Assembly (NCBI GenBank): GCA_947502885.1
Contig: CANNBP010000016.1
Location: 62,001 to 126,000 of the forward strand
Direction of reading: 5' to 3'
DNA: 64,000 nt
Source of the DNA: an uncultured Aquimarina sp.
Lineage (GTDB): Bacteria > Bacteroidota > Bacteroidia > Flavobacteriales > Flavobacteriaceae
This document shows positions 8,817 through 16,695 of this stretch, piece after piece. Position 1 is the first letter of the stretch; each line of letters starts with the position of its first letter. The notes below the pieces were generated by a model. That model saw nothing but the letters and a program-made list of their open reading frames with translations. It was not told where the DNA came from and did not search any database. The translations under genes and the position numbers were made by a program.

Positions 8817-8847
8817 AGCGTCCAATATACTGGACGCTTTTTTTTTG
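8817..8847 (+). terminator. Rho-independent terminator of an orphan transcript
   Basis: A perfect 8-bp stem (AGCGTCCA / TGGACGCT) with a 6-base loop is followed by nine T residues on the + strand. The nearest + gene upstream is the small frame at 8662. The genes to the left all run on the minus strand. Confidence 0.85.
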
Positions 8848-9156
8848 AGAATTTTTGATCAAAAAGAGCTAAAAGACTTAAAAATAGGCCAAAATTAGTA
8901 AGCCAAGAAGAAGCAAATAATACAAAAACACCAAAATGGTAATGTATCATCAAGTAAACTGAAAAAAAATATTAAAAATTTTAAAATAAATGAATCGAAG
9001 CTAATTTAACATAAAGGAATAGAATTTGAAGGCTAAGTATATGAGCAATAAGTAATTGCTAAAACGTCAAAAACCTGTTGAAAAACGGGCAGGAATTCCT
9101 TTGCTTAAATTTAACTGTAACTATTTGATAATCAATAAAATAAACTTAAAAAATAC

Positions 9157-9187
9157 TTGCAGGATTCAATAAAATTTCGCATATTTG
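9157..9187 (+). promoter_or_regulatory. Bacteroidetes-type promoter of the 9220 gene
   Basis: TTG at 9157-9159 is followed after 20 bases by CATATTTG at 9180-9187, one mismatch to TAnnTTTG. Spacing and distance to the ATG (33 bases) fit the Flavobacterium consensus. The leader between them is rich in CAA repeats. Confidence 0.6.
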
Positions 9188-9219
9188 TACTATAATTAAC
9201 AAACAAAAAAACAACAACA

Positions 9220-9459
9220 ATGAAGTACTATAAATTACATAACAAGGAGCAGGAGGCCAAGGGTCATCTGTTAACCGATACCTTCGGTGCTATCCTTGGA
9301 GATGGTTTATATACTTCGGTTGTGAAGCCTCTCCCAAGAATGAAAACCAATATCATAGGCCGTAAAATGCCAGAAATGATATTTCGTTTCATCTTTAAAA
9401 AGCCCAACGATGTTGTAATCAAATTGGATTACATAAATGATAAGGCCTGCGTTTCGTAA
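9220..9459 (+). CDS. Small basic protein of unknown function
   Basis: This 79-residue soluble protein starts MKYYKLHNKEQEAKGH and has a conserved-looking core GAILGDGLYTSVVKPLP. There is no signal peptide or membrane helix. The strong promoter just upstream and its higher G+C than the surroundings support expression. No family is recognised. It precedes the lipopeptide-kinase locus but is separated from it by 575 bases. Confidence 0.5.
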   Translation: MKYYKLHNKEQEAKGHLLTDTFGAILGDGLYTSVVKPLPRMKTNIIGRKMPEMIFRFIFKKPNDVVIKLDYINDKACVS

Positions 9460-10034
9460 GCTTTATTAATTGATCATAAGGGTAATGTTTCACTTTTTGA
9501 GTGATGCATTAAAATAACAGGAAAAATAGTGATTCTATTGGTAGTAATACCTAGCCCTAATCTAGTGAACGCTAATAGAAAAAATAGTAAAAGGAATACA
9601 CTATTTAGCTACTATTTATCCTCTCCTTATTATCAGATTACATCATCGAATAAATGCGGTTATTGTCAGTTACGATCTTTCTATATCGATTAACGAGCTG
9701 TAGATCAGTATGATAGTTTTATGGAGTTTTTTCTCCAAAGCTTAGTACGATGTATGCCTTTATATTCTAAGTCTAATCATGTCGTACGAATGATTAGGTA
9801 ATGGCTAAAAATCTATATAGAAAACTTCAAAACTGATCTAATAATACATCCAAGTTACAGTTCGTTGCGACCCAAAAAGGGAAAGTAGGGAAGCACGACT
9901 GTACAGGATGGCACTTTCCCAACAGCTAATAGAACCATTTCCCATAGGTAATGGGTATGTAACAACATACCGATCTGGGGTTGATACCTATGGGCATACC
10001 CCAAAGTAAGGAAAACAAAACAACAACAATCAAC
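9460..10034 (+). promoter_or_regulatory. Long non-coding stretch ending in a multi-hairpin leader
   Basis: No gene is seen. The last 160 bases contain several strong inverted repeats: GGGAAAGT (9879-9886) with ACTTTCCC (9913-9920); CCCATAGGTA (9941-9950) with TACCTATGGG (9985-9994); GGTATGT (9954-9960) with ACATACC (9965-9971); and TGGGGT (9976-9981) with ACCCCA (9998-10003). CCCAT (9941-9945) can alternatively pair with ATGGG (9951-9955), so mutually exclusive folds exist. This is what an attenuator or regulatory 5' leader looks like. It ends 32 bases before the lipopeptide ATG. No known riboswitch family is recognised. Confidence 0.45.
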
Positions 10035-10187
10035 ATGAAAAACTTAAAATACATATTCGTATTGGCCATCCTATGCCTTAATTTGACCTCTTGTACACCA
10101 GATAGCATAGCTGATAATGAGCCACCTCCAACCGAAGTACATGCTACTAAGGGGGGACAAAATGAATTAGGAGAGGATGAGGGGTAA
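10035..10187 (+). CDS. 50-residue secreted lipopeptide upstream of a sensor kinase
   Basis: The ATG at 10035 gives a perfect signal peptide (MKNLKYIFVLAILCLNLTSC), with lipobox L-T-S-C and the acylated cysteine at residue 20. The in-frame ATG at 9981 would bury this in an 18-residue polar extension and lies in the hairpin region, so it is rejected. The mature part is only about 30 residues, acidic and Pro/Gly-rich. It lies 37 bases upstream of the TPR histidine kinase gene, so it may be a ligand or modulator of that kinase. This is an inference from position. Confidence 0.6.
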   Translation: MKNLKYIFVLAILCLNLTSCTPDSIADNEPPPTEVHATKGGQNELGEDEG

Positions 10188-10212
10188 ATCTAGATCTAAC
10201 CTTTTAATTTAG

Positions 10213-10220
10213 TACTTTTG
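10213..10220 (+). promoter_or_regulatory. -7 box immediately before the sensor kinase start
   Basis: TACTTTTG is an exact TAnnTTTG match only 4 bases before the ATG at 10225. If used, it would give a leaderless or near-leaderless mRNA, or mean that translation starts further in. No matching -33 element is seen, so it may be fortuitous. Confidence 0.3.
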
Positions 10221-10224
10221 AGGG

Positions 10225-12204
10225 ATGAAGCGAAATACGTTGGCATCCCTCTTTTTTTTATCTATCATGATAGTTGTTCTCTTTAATAATTGCAATAAGA
10301 GTGCCAAAAGTATTTCAATCTCTTCTGAAGTGGTTAAAAAGATTGATTCTTTAAATATACTATATACAATTGCTTCTAAGAATTCTAATTCTGAGGATAA
10401 AAGAACGGAAGCTATTATTAGTTTTTTAGATCAGACTAAAAAGTTAGAAATAGACTCTCTTTATTATAAAGGCCTTTTTTTACAAGCAAAACTACTTAAT
10501 AAATATAATGGTCCTCAAAAAGCGATTGACTTATCTTATTCTATATTAGAGCATGCTCAGTACAATAATGATAGTGTTCATATAGGTAGAGCATTGTATA
10601 GGTTGGGGTATTATAATAAAATGAAAGATAATTACCTTGAGGCTTTTAACTATTATAATCAATCGTTTAAGATTCGTAGGGATGTAAAAGACAGTATTAA
10701 TGCTGGGAGATGTTTGATGGCGATGTCCAATGTTGAAAGAACCTTAGGAGATTTTAATGCTAGTAAAACGACCGCTACAGATGGGTTAAAATATTTAAGA
10801 AATTCTTTTGAATATAGAATCATATCGGGCCTTTATCATGGTATTGCTATATCTTTTTATGAACTAGGTAATCAGGAAGAAGCTTTACTTTGGAATTCTA
10901 AAGTTTTAGGCTTGTTTAATTTTCCAATTGCCAAAAAGAAAATAGGGGTTCATAATCTACCTATTTTTAAAAATTTCAAAGCTAATATTTTAGCGGAGCA
11001 AAAAAAGTATGAAGAAAGTGTTAGAATATTACAACTCTTGTTAAAAGAAGATAGCGTTCTTCAAAAACGAAAACAATATGCGCAAATTTTAAGTAATCTG
11101 GGTTATATTAAGTTTCTTCAAAACTCTAAAAATGTAGAAAGTGAAACTATGCTTTTAAAAGCATTGAGTATTCGGCAACAAGAAAAAGATTTGTTTGGTT
11201 TGTTTCATAGTAACATACATTTAACTAAATACTATAGAAAGACAGATTTAGAGAGAGCAAAGTACCACGCTCACAAAGCTTATGAGCACATAAAAGATTT
11301 TAATGATTATGAGGCATTGTTAGAGGTGCTAACCTTAATTACAGAATTAGATCCCGATTCTTTAGAAGAGCATCATCGTTTTAAAGAAGTGAGTCTTAAA
11401 CTCATGCAATTAAGAAAAAAGACACGTGAGATTTATGCACCCACCCGATTCGAGAATGAAAACTTACTAAAAGAAAACGAGATTAAAAACAGAAGGATAT
11501 CACAGGTGCGTAATCAAAACACCATCTACTTATTAGGGATATTACTCTTATTTATAAGTATCGTATTTGCGGTTTACTTTTTTAGACAACGTACCCGTTA
11601 CTTGGCGCAACAAAATAAAATAGTAGAGTTTCAGGCCAGTTATGAGACCGAGACTCGTATTTCTAAACGTTTGCATGATGAGTTGGGTAATGATATTTTT
11701 CAGGTTATGTTGCAATACCAAAATGACCCTCATGATCCACGAATTAAGAATAAACTTAATCATGCCTATGCCAAAGCAAGAGATATATCACGAGAAAACA
11801 ACGAGTTTGATATAGGAGAAACCTTTTCTGAAGAACTTAATAATATGCTGCAAAATTACGCATACAATGGGATACGATTAATTGCTATTGGTTTTGATAA
11901 TATTGATTGGAATCATTTAGACAAAACCGTAAAAATAACCATATATAGAGTACTGCAAGAATTAATGACCAATATGCAAAAGCATAGTAAAGCGAATTTG
12001 GTAAAATTAATGTTCTCTTGTGTCAAAGATACAATCAAAATTAAGTACTCAGATAATGGGGTAGGAATGAAACAAGACCACCTAAAATCTAAAAATGGTT
12101 TGCGTAATACCGAAAAACGTGTGAAAGCTATCAACGGAACTCTTATCTTTGACTCTGAAAAAGACAAAGGTTTTAAGGCCGAAATAGAAATCCCTAATCA
12201 ATAG
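10225..12204 (+). CDS. TPR-containing sensor histidine kinase (NarL-partner type)
   Basis: The product has 659 residues: an N-terminal hydrophobic export segment (5-22), about six tetratricopeptide-type repeats (30-400) that would lie in the periplasm, one transmembrane helix (about 430-450), a HisKA_3-type dimerisation helix with the phosphorylated histidine at residue 484 (RLHDELGND), and an HATPase domain with N-box QELMTNMQKHSKAN (about 580-595) and G-box DNGVGM. This layout is very common in Flavobacteriaceae. The response regulator starts 8 bases later. The signal may be the adjacent lipopeptide. Confidence 0.88.
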   Translation: MKRNTLASLFFLSIMIVVLFNNCNKSAKSISISSEVVKKIDSLNILYTIASKNSNSEDKRTEAIISFLDQTKKLEIDSLYYKGLFLQAKLLNKYNGPQKAIDLSYSILEHAQYNNDSVHIGRALYRLGYYNKMKDNYLEAFNYYNQSFKIRRDVKDSINAGRCLMAMSNVERTLGDFNASKTTATDGLKYLRNSFEYRIISGLYHGIAISFYELGNQEEALLWNSKVLGLFNFPIAKKKIGVHNLPIFKNFKANILAEQKKYEESVRILQLLLKEDSVLQKRKQYAQILSNLGYIKFLQNSKNVESETMLLKALSIRQQEKDLFGLFHSNIHLTKYYRKTDLERAKYHAHKAYEHIKDFNDYEALLEVLTLITELDPDSLEEHHRFKEVSLKLMQLRKKTREIYAPTRFENENLLKENEIKNRRISQVRNQNTIYLLGILLLFISIVFAVYFFRQRTRYLAQQNKIVEFQASYETETRISKRLHDELGNDIFQVMLQYQNDPHDPRIKNKLNHAYAKARDISRENNEFDIGETFSEELNNMLQNYAYNGIRLIAIGFDNIDWNHLDKTVKITIYRVLQELMTNMQKHSKANLVKLMFSCVKDTIKIKYSDNGVGMKQDHLKSKNGLRNTEKRVKAINGTLIFDSEKDKGFKAEIEIPNQ

Positions 12205-12212
12205 CTAGCAAG

Positions 12213-12881
12213 ATGTTTACTAAAGTATTGGTGGCAGAAGACTACGAAATAGCCAATCAAGGTATAATTAGAATCCTAGAAGAAGAAATAGGAATCCAAA
12301 ATATTGAGGAAGCCAAGTATTGTGATGATGCCTATATGAAATTTAGAAAAGCATATAGAGAACAAGATGCATTCGAATTATTGATCACAGATCTTTCCTT
12401 TAGAGCCGATCATAAGGTTCAAACCAGAACATCGGGACTTGAGTTAATAGAAGATGTTAGAAGTATTCAACCAGATATTAAAGTAATCGTATATTCTCAA
12501 GAAAATAGACCTGACAAAATCAATATGCTATTCGATAAATTCGAAATAGATGGATATGTTTGCAAGGGACAAAATGCGGTAAAAGAATTAATATCATGTG
12601 TAGAAGGGGTATACCAAGATACTATAATGTTACCACCAGAATTAGCTAGTGATCCCGATGCAGCTCCAATGATTCATCTTGATGATATTGATATCATATT
12701 GTTAGAAGAATTGGCAAAAGGGTACACCAAAAAAGAAATTAGAATTAAGCTTAAAGAATTAGGAATATCTCCTAATGGTGAGAGTTATATTGATAAAAAG
12801 GTAAGTAAGCTTTTTGATGATTTTAAAGCAAAAAATACAACCCATTTGATTGCTATTGTAAAAGATTTGGGATTGGTATAG
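12213..12881 (+). CDS. Response regulator (REC plus HTH)
   Basis: This 222-residue protein has a receiver domain at residues 1-130 with acidic pocket E9-D10 and phospho-acceptor D60 (LLITDLSF), the switch serine in VIVYSQE and the lysine of YVCKGQN. A C-terminal helix-turn-helix (about 150-222) is LuxR-like but diverged: LAKGYTKKEIRIKLKELGIS. It is the obvious partner of the kinase encoded 8 bases upstream. Its targets are unknown. The ECF sigma factor downstream is a candidate. Confidence 0.87.
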   Translation: MFTKVLVAEDYEIANQGIIRILEEEIGIQNIEEAKYCDDAYMKFRKAYREQDAFELLITDLSFRADHKVQTRTSGLELIEDVRSIQPDIKVIVYSQENRPDKINMLFDKFEIDGYVCKGQNAVKELISCVEGVYQDTIMLPPELASDPDAAPMIHLDDIDIILLEELAKGYTKKEIRIKLKELGISPNGESYIDKKVSKLFDDFKAKNTTHLIAIVKDLGLV

Positions 12882-13208
12882 TTTTTCAAGTTTTAAATTA
12901 CATTTATAACTTTTCCTAATTTTGATACTCAAAGTGACACATCTTGTTTCATAAATAAGGTTTTGTAGCACATTTCTTCATTAATTTTAAGCCTATAAAT
13001 GATTAATTACAATAAAATCTTAAAAAAAGTTAAATTTTTAAAACTCTATAAGACAAGTAGTTAAGTGTTTTTTGTGAAAAAAAAACACATCTCGTACAGA
13101 TATCTGTATGGACATCCGAGTTAGTCAATTTATGTTTGTAGTGTAAAAGTAAGCAAGTAAAAAAAGTAATCGTTTCTTTAAAACTATAACAGACACAAAC
13201 TAGCAACA
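12882..13208 (+). promoter_or_regulatory. Promoter region of the ECF sigma gene with two palindromes
   Basis: TATGTTTG at 13131-13138 is an exact -7 element 70 bases before the sigma ATG. Upstream, TACAGATATCTGTA at 13095-13108 is a perfect 14-base palindrome whose end is 22 bases before the -7 box, the right place for an activator or alternative -33 site. A 9-bp hairpin (GTGTTTTTT at 13065-13073 with AAAAAACAC at 13080-13088) sits just before it. It may end the response-regulator transcript, though no T-tract follows. Confidence 0.5.
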
Positions 13209-13778
13209 ATGATGGATCAAGATCAAGTACTCATAGCAGGAATTATTGACGGAGATCAGAGAATATTGACACGTTTTTATAAAGAAAACGTGCGATATAT
13301 TCAAGGCTTTATATTACGTAACTACGGAAACCCAGAAGATGTAGAAGATGTTTTTCAGGATGCACTGGTGGTACTTTATCAGAAATTAAAGTCTGGTCTG
13401 TTGCAGTTAAAAGTACCAGTGAGAACATATTTTTATGGAATTTGTAAAAATTTATGGAGAAATAGATTAAGAAAAAGGGAAAGGTTTATTGTAGAGGAGA
13501 GAGAAAATGAAGCAGAAGAAGATACAAATGACTCTATAACCAAGAGTATCGAAAATCAAGAAAGAGAGCATCTTTACAGAAAACACTTTCAAAAACTAAG
13601 TACCGATAATAGGCAGCTTTTAGATCTATTTTTTGAAGGAAGGTCTACAAAAGAGATTTCAAAAATAACAGGGTATACTGAAGGGTATACAAGAAAAAAG
13701 AAATTTGATGCAAAAAGACAATTGTTAAAAATGATAGAACAAGATCCTTTGTATGCAGAGTTGAGAGCTGTGGGCTAA
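13209..13778 (+). CDS. ECF-type RNA polymerase sigma factor
   Basis: This 189-residue sigma-70 family protein has region 2 at about 15-80 (RFYKENVRYIQGFILRNYG, then PEDVEDVFQDALVVLYQ) and region 4 at about 125-180 (LSTDNRQLLDLFFEG, then STKEISKITGYTEGYTRKKK, a helix-turn-helix). No anti-sigma gene is adjacent on either strand: a structured region with a terminator follows, and a two-component pair precedes. It may be controlled at the transcription level through the upstream palindrome. Two ATG codons in tandem (13209, 13212) can start it. Confidence 0.88.
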   Translation: MMDQDQVLIAGIIDGDQRILTRFYKENVRYIQGFILRNYGNPEDVEDVFQDALVVLYQKLKSGLLQLKVPVRTYFYGICKNLWRNRLRKRERFIVEERENEAEEDTNDSITKSIENQEREHLYRKHFQKLSTDNRQLLDLFFEGRSTKEISKITGYTEGYTRKKKFDAKRQLLKMIEQDPLYAELRAVG

Positions 13779-13829
13779 AGATCATTGGAATACAATCTTT
13801 ATTTTGATACGTTTTTTTAGTTTTCCTCA

Positions 13830-13990
13830 TTGACTGTGCCTGGCTACTAATAATATATAATGGGAGGGTAATTAGAAGGCTTTATGTCACAGTCAATAGA
13901 GGATTTTTTGACTGAAATAAACGGACAACAAAAACGTGAGGTGATTATAAAAAGGCAGCATACGTGTAGATCGTATTTCTGCCTTTTTAC
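13830..13990 (+). ncRNA. Candidate structured RNA ending in a rho-independent terminator
   Basis: TTGACTGTG (13830-13838) pairs perfectly with CACAGTCAA (13888-13896), and the half-site TTGACTG recurs at 13908-13914. A G/C-rich hairpin with T-tract closes the region. It starts 50 bases after the sigma stop, so it is either a long structured 3' UTR or a separate small RNA. A frame at 13884 starts MSQSIEDFLTEI but runs through the terminator stem, so coding is doubtful. Confidence 0.35.
13949..13990 (+). terminator. Rho-independent terminator downstream of the sigma gene
   Basis: AAAAGGCAG...CTGCCTTTT forms the outer stem and ATACG / CGTAT the inner stem, followed by a T-run on the + strand. 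It can end transcription from the ECF sigma gene or from the structured RNA in between. Confidence 0.8.
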
Positions 13991-14545
13991 TTTAAAAACA
14001 TGTAGCCATAATCTACATTAGCTAGTTTAATTCTACCAAAACTAGCTTCAAAGTCCAAAAAATGATTTTTCAGTTCGATGCCTCGTTAATGTAATTTGAG
14101 GTAGTCGAAGAATCACAGATGTATTTATCATACATTAAGATATTAAACATAGTTTTTCTGAAGATTCTTGACATTTTTTTGATAAAAACATGTCTTGATT
14201 TATAGGGAAAACCATATCATATAGGTGATAAACATACATTTGCTACAAAATTTTGATTCCAATCTTATTTCTTGGAAAACAATGTAAATCATCATAATTA
14301 AAAATAGAGTATATACTCTGCTATTTCTATTTATATCGAATACAAAATCAGTAAAGCAGTAATCAAATCATTTAGGTGTATGGCTTTTTTAAATAAACAT
14401 TTAACATAGTATTATTATCAATTTGGTAAATTTACTTGTTATACATATGTCATTTAGGCAATAGATCATAACTTTTAAATAATCAAGTAGACGTTTTATA
14501 CCAAAGAAAATAAATGAATATATTATATTGTTTTAATTTTACAAG
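13991..14545. other. Intergenic stretch with a possible interspersed repeat
   Basis: No gene is seen. At 14091-14116 the text TTTGAGGTAGTCGAAGAATCAC resembles a dispersed palindromic element frequent between genes in Flavobacteriaceae (typically ...TGAGCGnAGTCGAAGAATC), here apparently a decayed half copy. The rest is simple AT-rich sequence. Confidence 0.3.
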
Positions 14546-15676
14546 ATGAGTATATTAGATATAATGCCATTATTAAGTCTTATAATAGGAGTATCTCTAT
14601 TACTATTCATCTTATTTAGAAAATCAGGCCTTGGTAAAGACAAAAAAACTCGCTTCGTTTTGGCGACTGTTGTCTTTATATATGCGTTTATGGCATTTGA
14701 CTATTATGTTACAATAAACTATAAAGGAGATACACCATATTTTGGAATCTCTTATCTTTTAAGGCATCTTACAGGTTTTTTATTCTTTTATTTTGTTGTG
14801 TTATTTACAAATGGAACTATTAATGTAAAAAAATGGTTGCTGGTTGTTATTGGTTATACGCTATTAAGGTGGATATTTTTCTTTCCATTGTTTAAGTATA
14901 CAACTCTTAGTGAGTTTATGAATTTTGTAGAAGCATCTGCCTATGATGAATGGCTGGATTGGGAATACCTCTTAATGAGCTTGCTGAATATTTTATTATT
15001 CATTTTGGCATTTTTTCGATTAAAAGAATCTCCGTTAGTATTAAATCTAAATGAGAAACAAGTATTTATGTACAAATGGGTACAATTGGTATTGATTTCT
15101 TTTGTGTTATTACAAATGGGGATTTTGGTAAGTGATATCATAGGTAGTCTCAAAATAGGAAAATATGAAGCGTTTGAGAGTTATGAGGTATACATGAAGT
15201 TTGAGACTTTAATGATTACCATTTTCTTTTTCATCTTTGCTTTTTCAATTATGCATTTTCCTGTTTTTGCGTTTACCGGAAATTTTGAAGATTTGCCTAA
15301 GGCTTCAAAAAAAAAATATGCCAAATCATCTTTAACAGATTCTTCTGAGCTTTTTGAGAAAATCAATACTATTGTTAAAGAAGAAAAGCTGTACTTAGAT
15401 TTTGATTTAAAACTAAATACGCTTTCAGATAAACTAGACGCGTCTGTTCATCATATTTCACAAGCAATTAATCAAAATGCAGAGATGAGTTTTCCTGATT
15501 TTATTAATAGTTTTAGAATAGAAGAAGCAAAACAAAAGCTATTAGAACCCAGACCAGATACTATTTTTTCAATAGCCTTGGACGTAGGTTTTAATAGTAA
15601 AGCTGCATTTTACACAGCCTTCAAAAAAAATACTTCACAAACACCTACAGAATTCAAAAAAAACAATAAGTCTTAG
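14546..15676 (+). CDS. Membrane-anchored AraC-family regulator
   Basis: This 376-residue protein has seven or so transmembrane helices in residues 5-235, then a cytoplasmic linker and a C-terminal AraC-type double helix-turn-helix (about 275-372). The second recognition motif is clear: SIALDVGFNSKAAFYTAFKK followed by TPTEFKK. This layout (7TM plus AraC) is typical of Bacteroidetes. The membrane part probably senses a small molecule or membrane state. It stands alone with no co-directional partner close by. Confidence 0.85.
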   Translation: MSILDIMPLLSLIIGVSLLLFILFRKSGLGKDKKTRFVLATVVFIYAFMAFDYYVTINYKGDTPYFGISYLLRHLTGFLFFYFVVLFTNGTINVKKWLLVVIGYTLLRWIFFFPLFKYTTLSEFMNFVEASAYDEWLDWEYLLMSLLNILLFILAFFRLKESPLVLNLNEKQVFMYKWVQLVLISFVLLQMGILVSDIIGSLKIGKYEAFESYEVYMKFETLMITIFFFIFAFSIMHFPVFAFTGNFEDLPKASKKKYAKSSLTDSSELFEKINTIVKEEKLYLDFDLKLNTLSDKLDASVHHISQAINQNAEMSFPDFINSFRIEEAKQKLLEPRPDTIFSIALDVGFNSKAAFYTAFKKNTSQTPTEFKKNNKS

Positions 15677-15769
15677 TTTTTCTGTGTTGATACGTATTTT
15701 CCCGATAAATCAAGACAACTTTTTGTGTTTGGTATTATAGGGAACCTCACTTCTAGATAATTCGTCATA

Positions 15770-15777
15770 TACTTTTG
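15770..15777 (+). promoter_or_regulatory. -7 promoter box for the 15805 gene
   Basis: TACTTTTG matches TAnnTTTG exactly, 27 bases before the ATG at 15805. It probably drives 15805-17595, a run of co-directional genes. No clear -33 TTG is seen. Confidence 0.45.
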
Positions 15778-15804
15778 TGTCATAATTCTTTAAGAAAGTT
15801 TTAG

Positions 15805-16218
15805 ATGAGTTTAAAAATGAATACATCCAAAATGTTGATGCTGATCATATTATTGTTGTTTAGCATATGGATTAATGCTCAAGACGGTAATGTATTAATT
15901 GGTAAATGGGAAACGAGTTATGAAGAAGATGGGGAAAAGTTTTACGTTACCTATGAGTTTAAAAATATCAACAGAAAATTAAAATGTTATACCCTTTATA
16001 TTAAAGATGATAAAGATGAAGGAGCCAAGTATTATTCTTTGGCGATGGAAAAAATAAGAATGAAAGAAGGAAAGGGAGATGCTAAGTATAAGTACAATGA
16101 AGGAAATAAAAAATATGTCTTTGATGCTAAGCTTATTTTAAAAAAAACCGATATACTTTATGTTAGTTATTCATTTTGGGGGTATTCGAATACCGAAATA
16201 TGGAAAAAAGTAAAATAG
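15805..16218 (+). CDS. Small secreted protein, unknown function
   Basis: The product has 137 residues with a signal peptide (residues 8-25, cleavage near INAQ). The mature part is rich in charged residues and beta-prone: a G-K-W-E-T start, then VTYEFKN and further strands. It resembles a small lipocalin-like fold (GxW near the mature N-terminus), but this is only suggestive. It opens a probable unit with two tiny membrane proteins and a fatty-acid hydroxylase-like protein. Confidence 0.5.
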   Translation: MSLKMNTSKMLMLIILLLFSIWINAQDGNVLIGKWETSYEEDGEKFYVTYEFKNINRKLKCYTLYIKDDKDEGAKYYSLAMEKIRMKEGKGDAKYKYNEGNKKYVFDAKLILKKTDILYVSYSFWGYSNTEIWKKVK

Positions 16219-16243
16219 TTGATAATGATACTTGTGGTGACCA

Positions 16244-16483
16244 ATGAAAATTTCTAAGGATGATATAGGGTTTGTTTTACTAAACATTTTCTTCCTAATA
16301 ATGTATACAGGAATGATTCAGGATCATTTACGGTTATGGTATGTATGGGGGGCATTTTTTGGAGCATGGCTGTACATTAATTCACAATTCAAGAATCAAG
16401 TTAACTTAAACTCTTCAAAATGGATCATTTTCTGGGTTTTTGGACTAGTTATCTTCAATTTTTTTATGCTTCTAATTTTATGA
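16244..16483 (+). CDS. Small two- to three-helix membrane protein
   Basis: This 79-residue protein has hydrophobic helices at about 8-24, 33-46 and 60-79. It starts 25 bases after the previous stop and is followed at 15 bases by another tiny membrane protein. No family is recognised. The context suggests a membrane role with the downstream hydroxylase. Confidence 0.45.
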   Translation: MKISKDDIGFVLLNIFFLIMYTGMIQDHLRLWYVWGAFFGAWLYINSQFKNQVNLNSSKWIIFWVFGLVIFNFFMLLIL

Positions 16484-16498
16484 AATATAGAATTGATA

Positions 16499-16672
16499 AT
16501 GAGTAAAATGAAATTTGATAAATATTGGTTTCTTGGTTTTCTGGGCTTTATTGGCTTTTACAAGTTTTCTTTGATTGTGGATTACTTTAAAGGAAATGGA
16601 TCCATTTGGGAATTAATCAACTTTTTATGGTTTTTGTGGTTCCTGTACTTCTTTCCAGAAAATAAAAAATAA
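16499..16672 (+). CDS. 57-residue Trp/Phe-rich membrane protein
   Basis: This short gene starts at ATG 16499 and ends at TAA 16670-16672. The protein reads FDKYWFLGFLGFIGFYKF then a polar turn (DYFKGNGS) and a second helix LINFLWFLWFLYFFP, so it is a helical hairpin very rich in Phe and Trp. Small proteins of this pattern (K-Y-W-x-L-G-F-L-G-F) are widespread and uncharacterised. It lies between the 16244 gene and the hydroxylase with short gaps (15 and 23 bases). Confidence 0.55.
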   Translation: MSKMKFDKYWFLGFLGFIGFYKFSLIVDYFKGNGSIWELINFLWFLWFLYFFPENKK

Positions 16673-16695
16673 TTAAACATAAATTTAAAACAGAT

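Noticed and set aside
8768..8953. 61-codon minus-strand frame across the orphan terminator.
   Set aside because: It reads through the terminator hairpin and T-tract and has no supporting start or family.
9981..10034. Upstream in-frame ATG for the lipopeptide.
   Set aside because: It would put 18 polar residues in front of a perfect lipoprotein signal peptide and lies in the hairpin leader.
13884..14021. 45-codon frame starting MSQSIEDFLTEI after the sigma gene.
   Set aside because: The frame runs through the terminator stem and tail, so most of it would not be transcribed as a coding unit.
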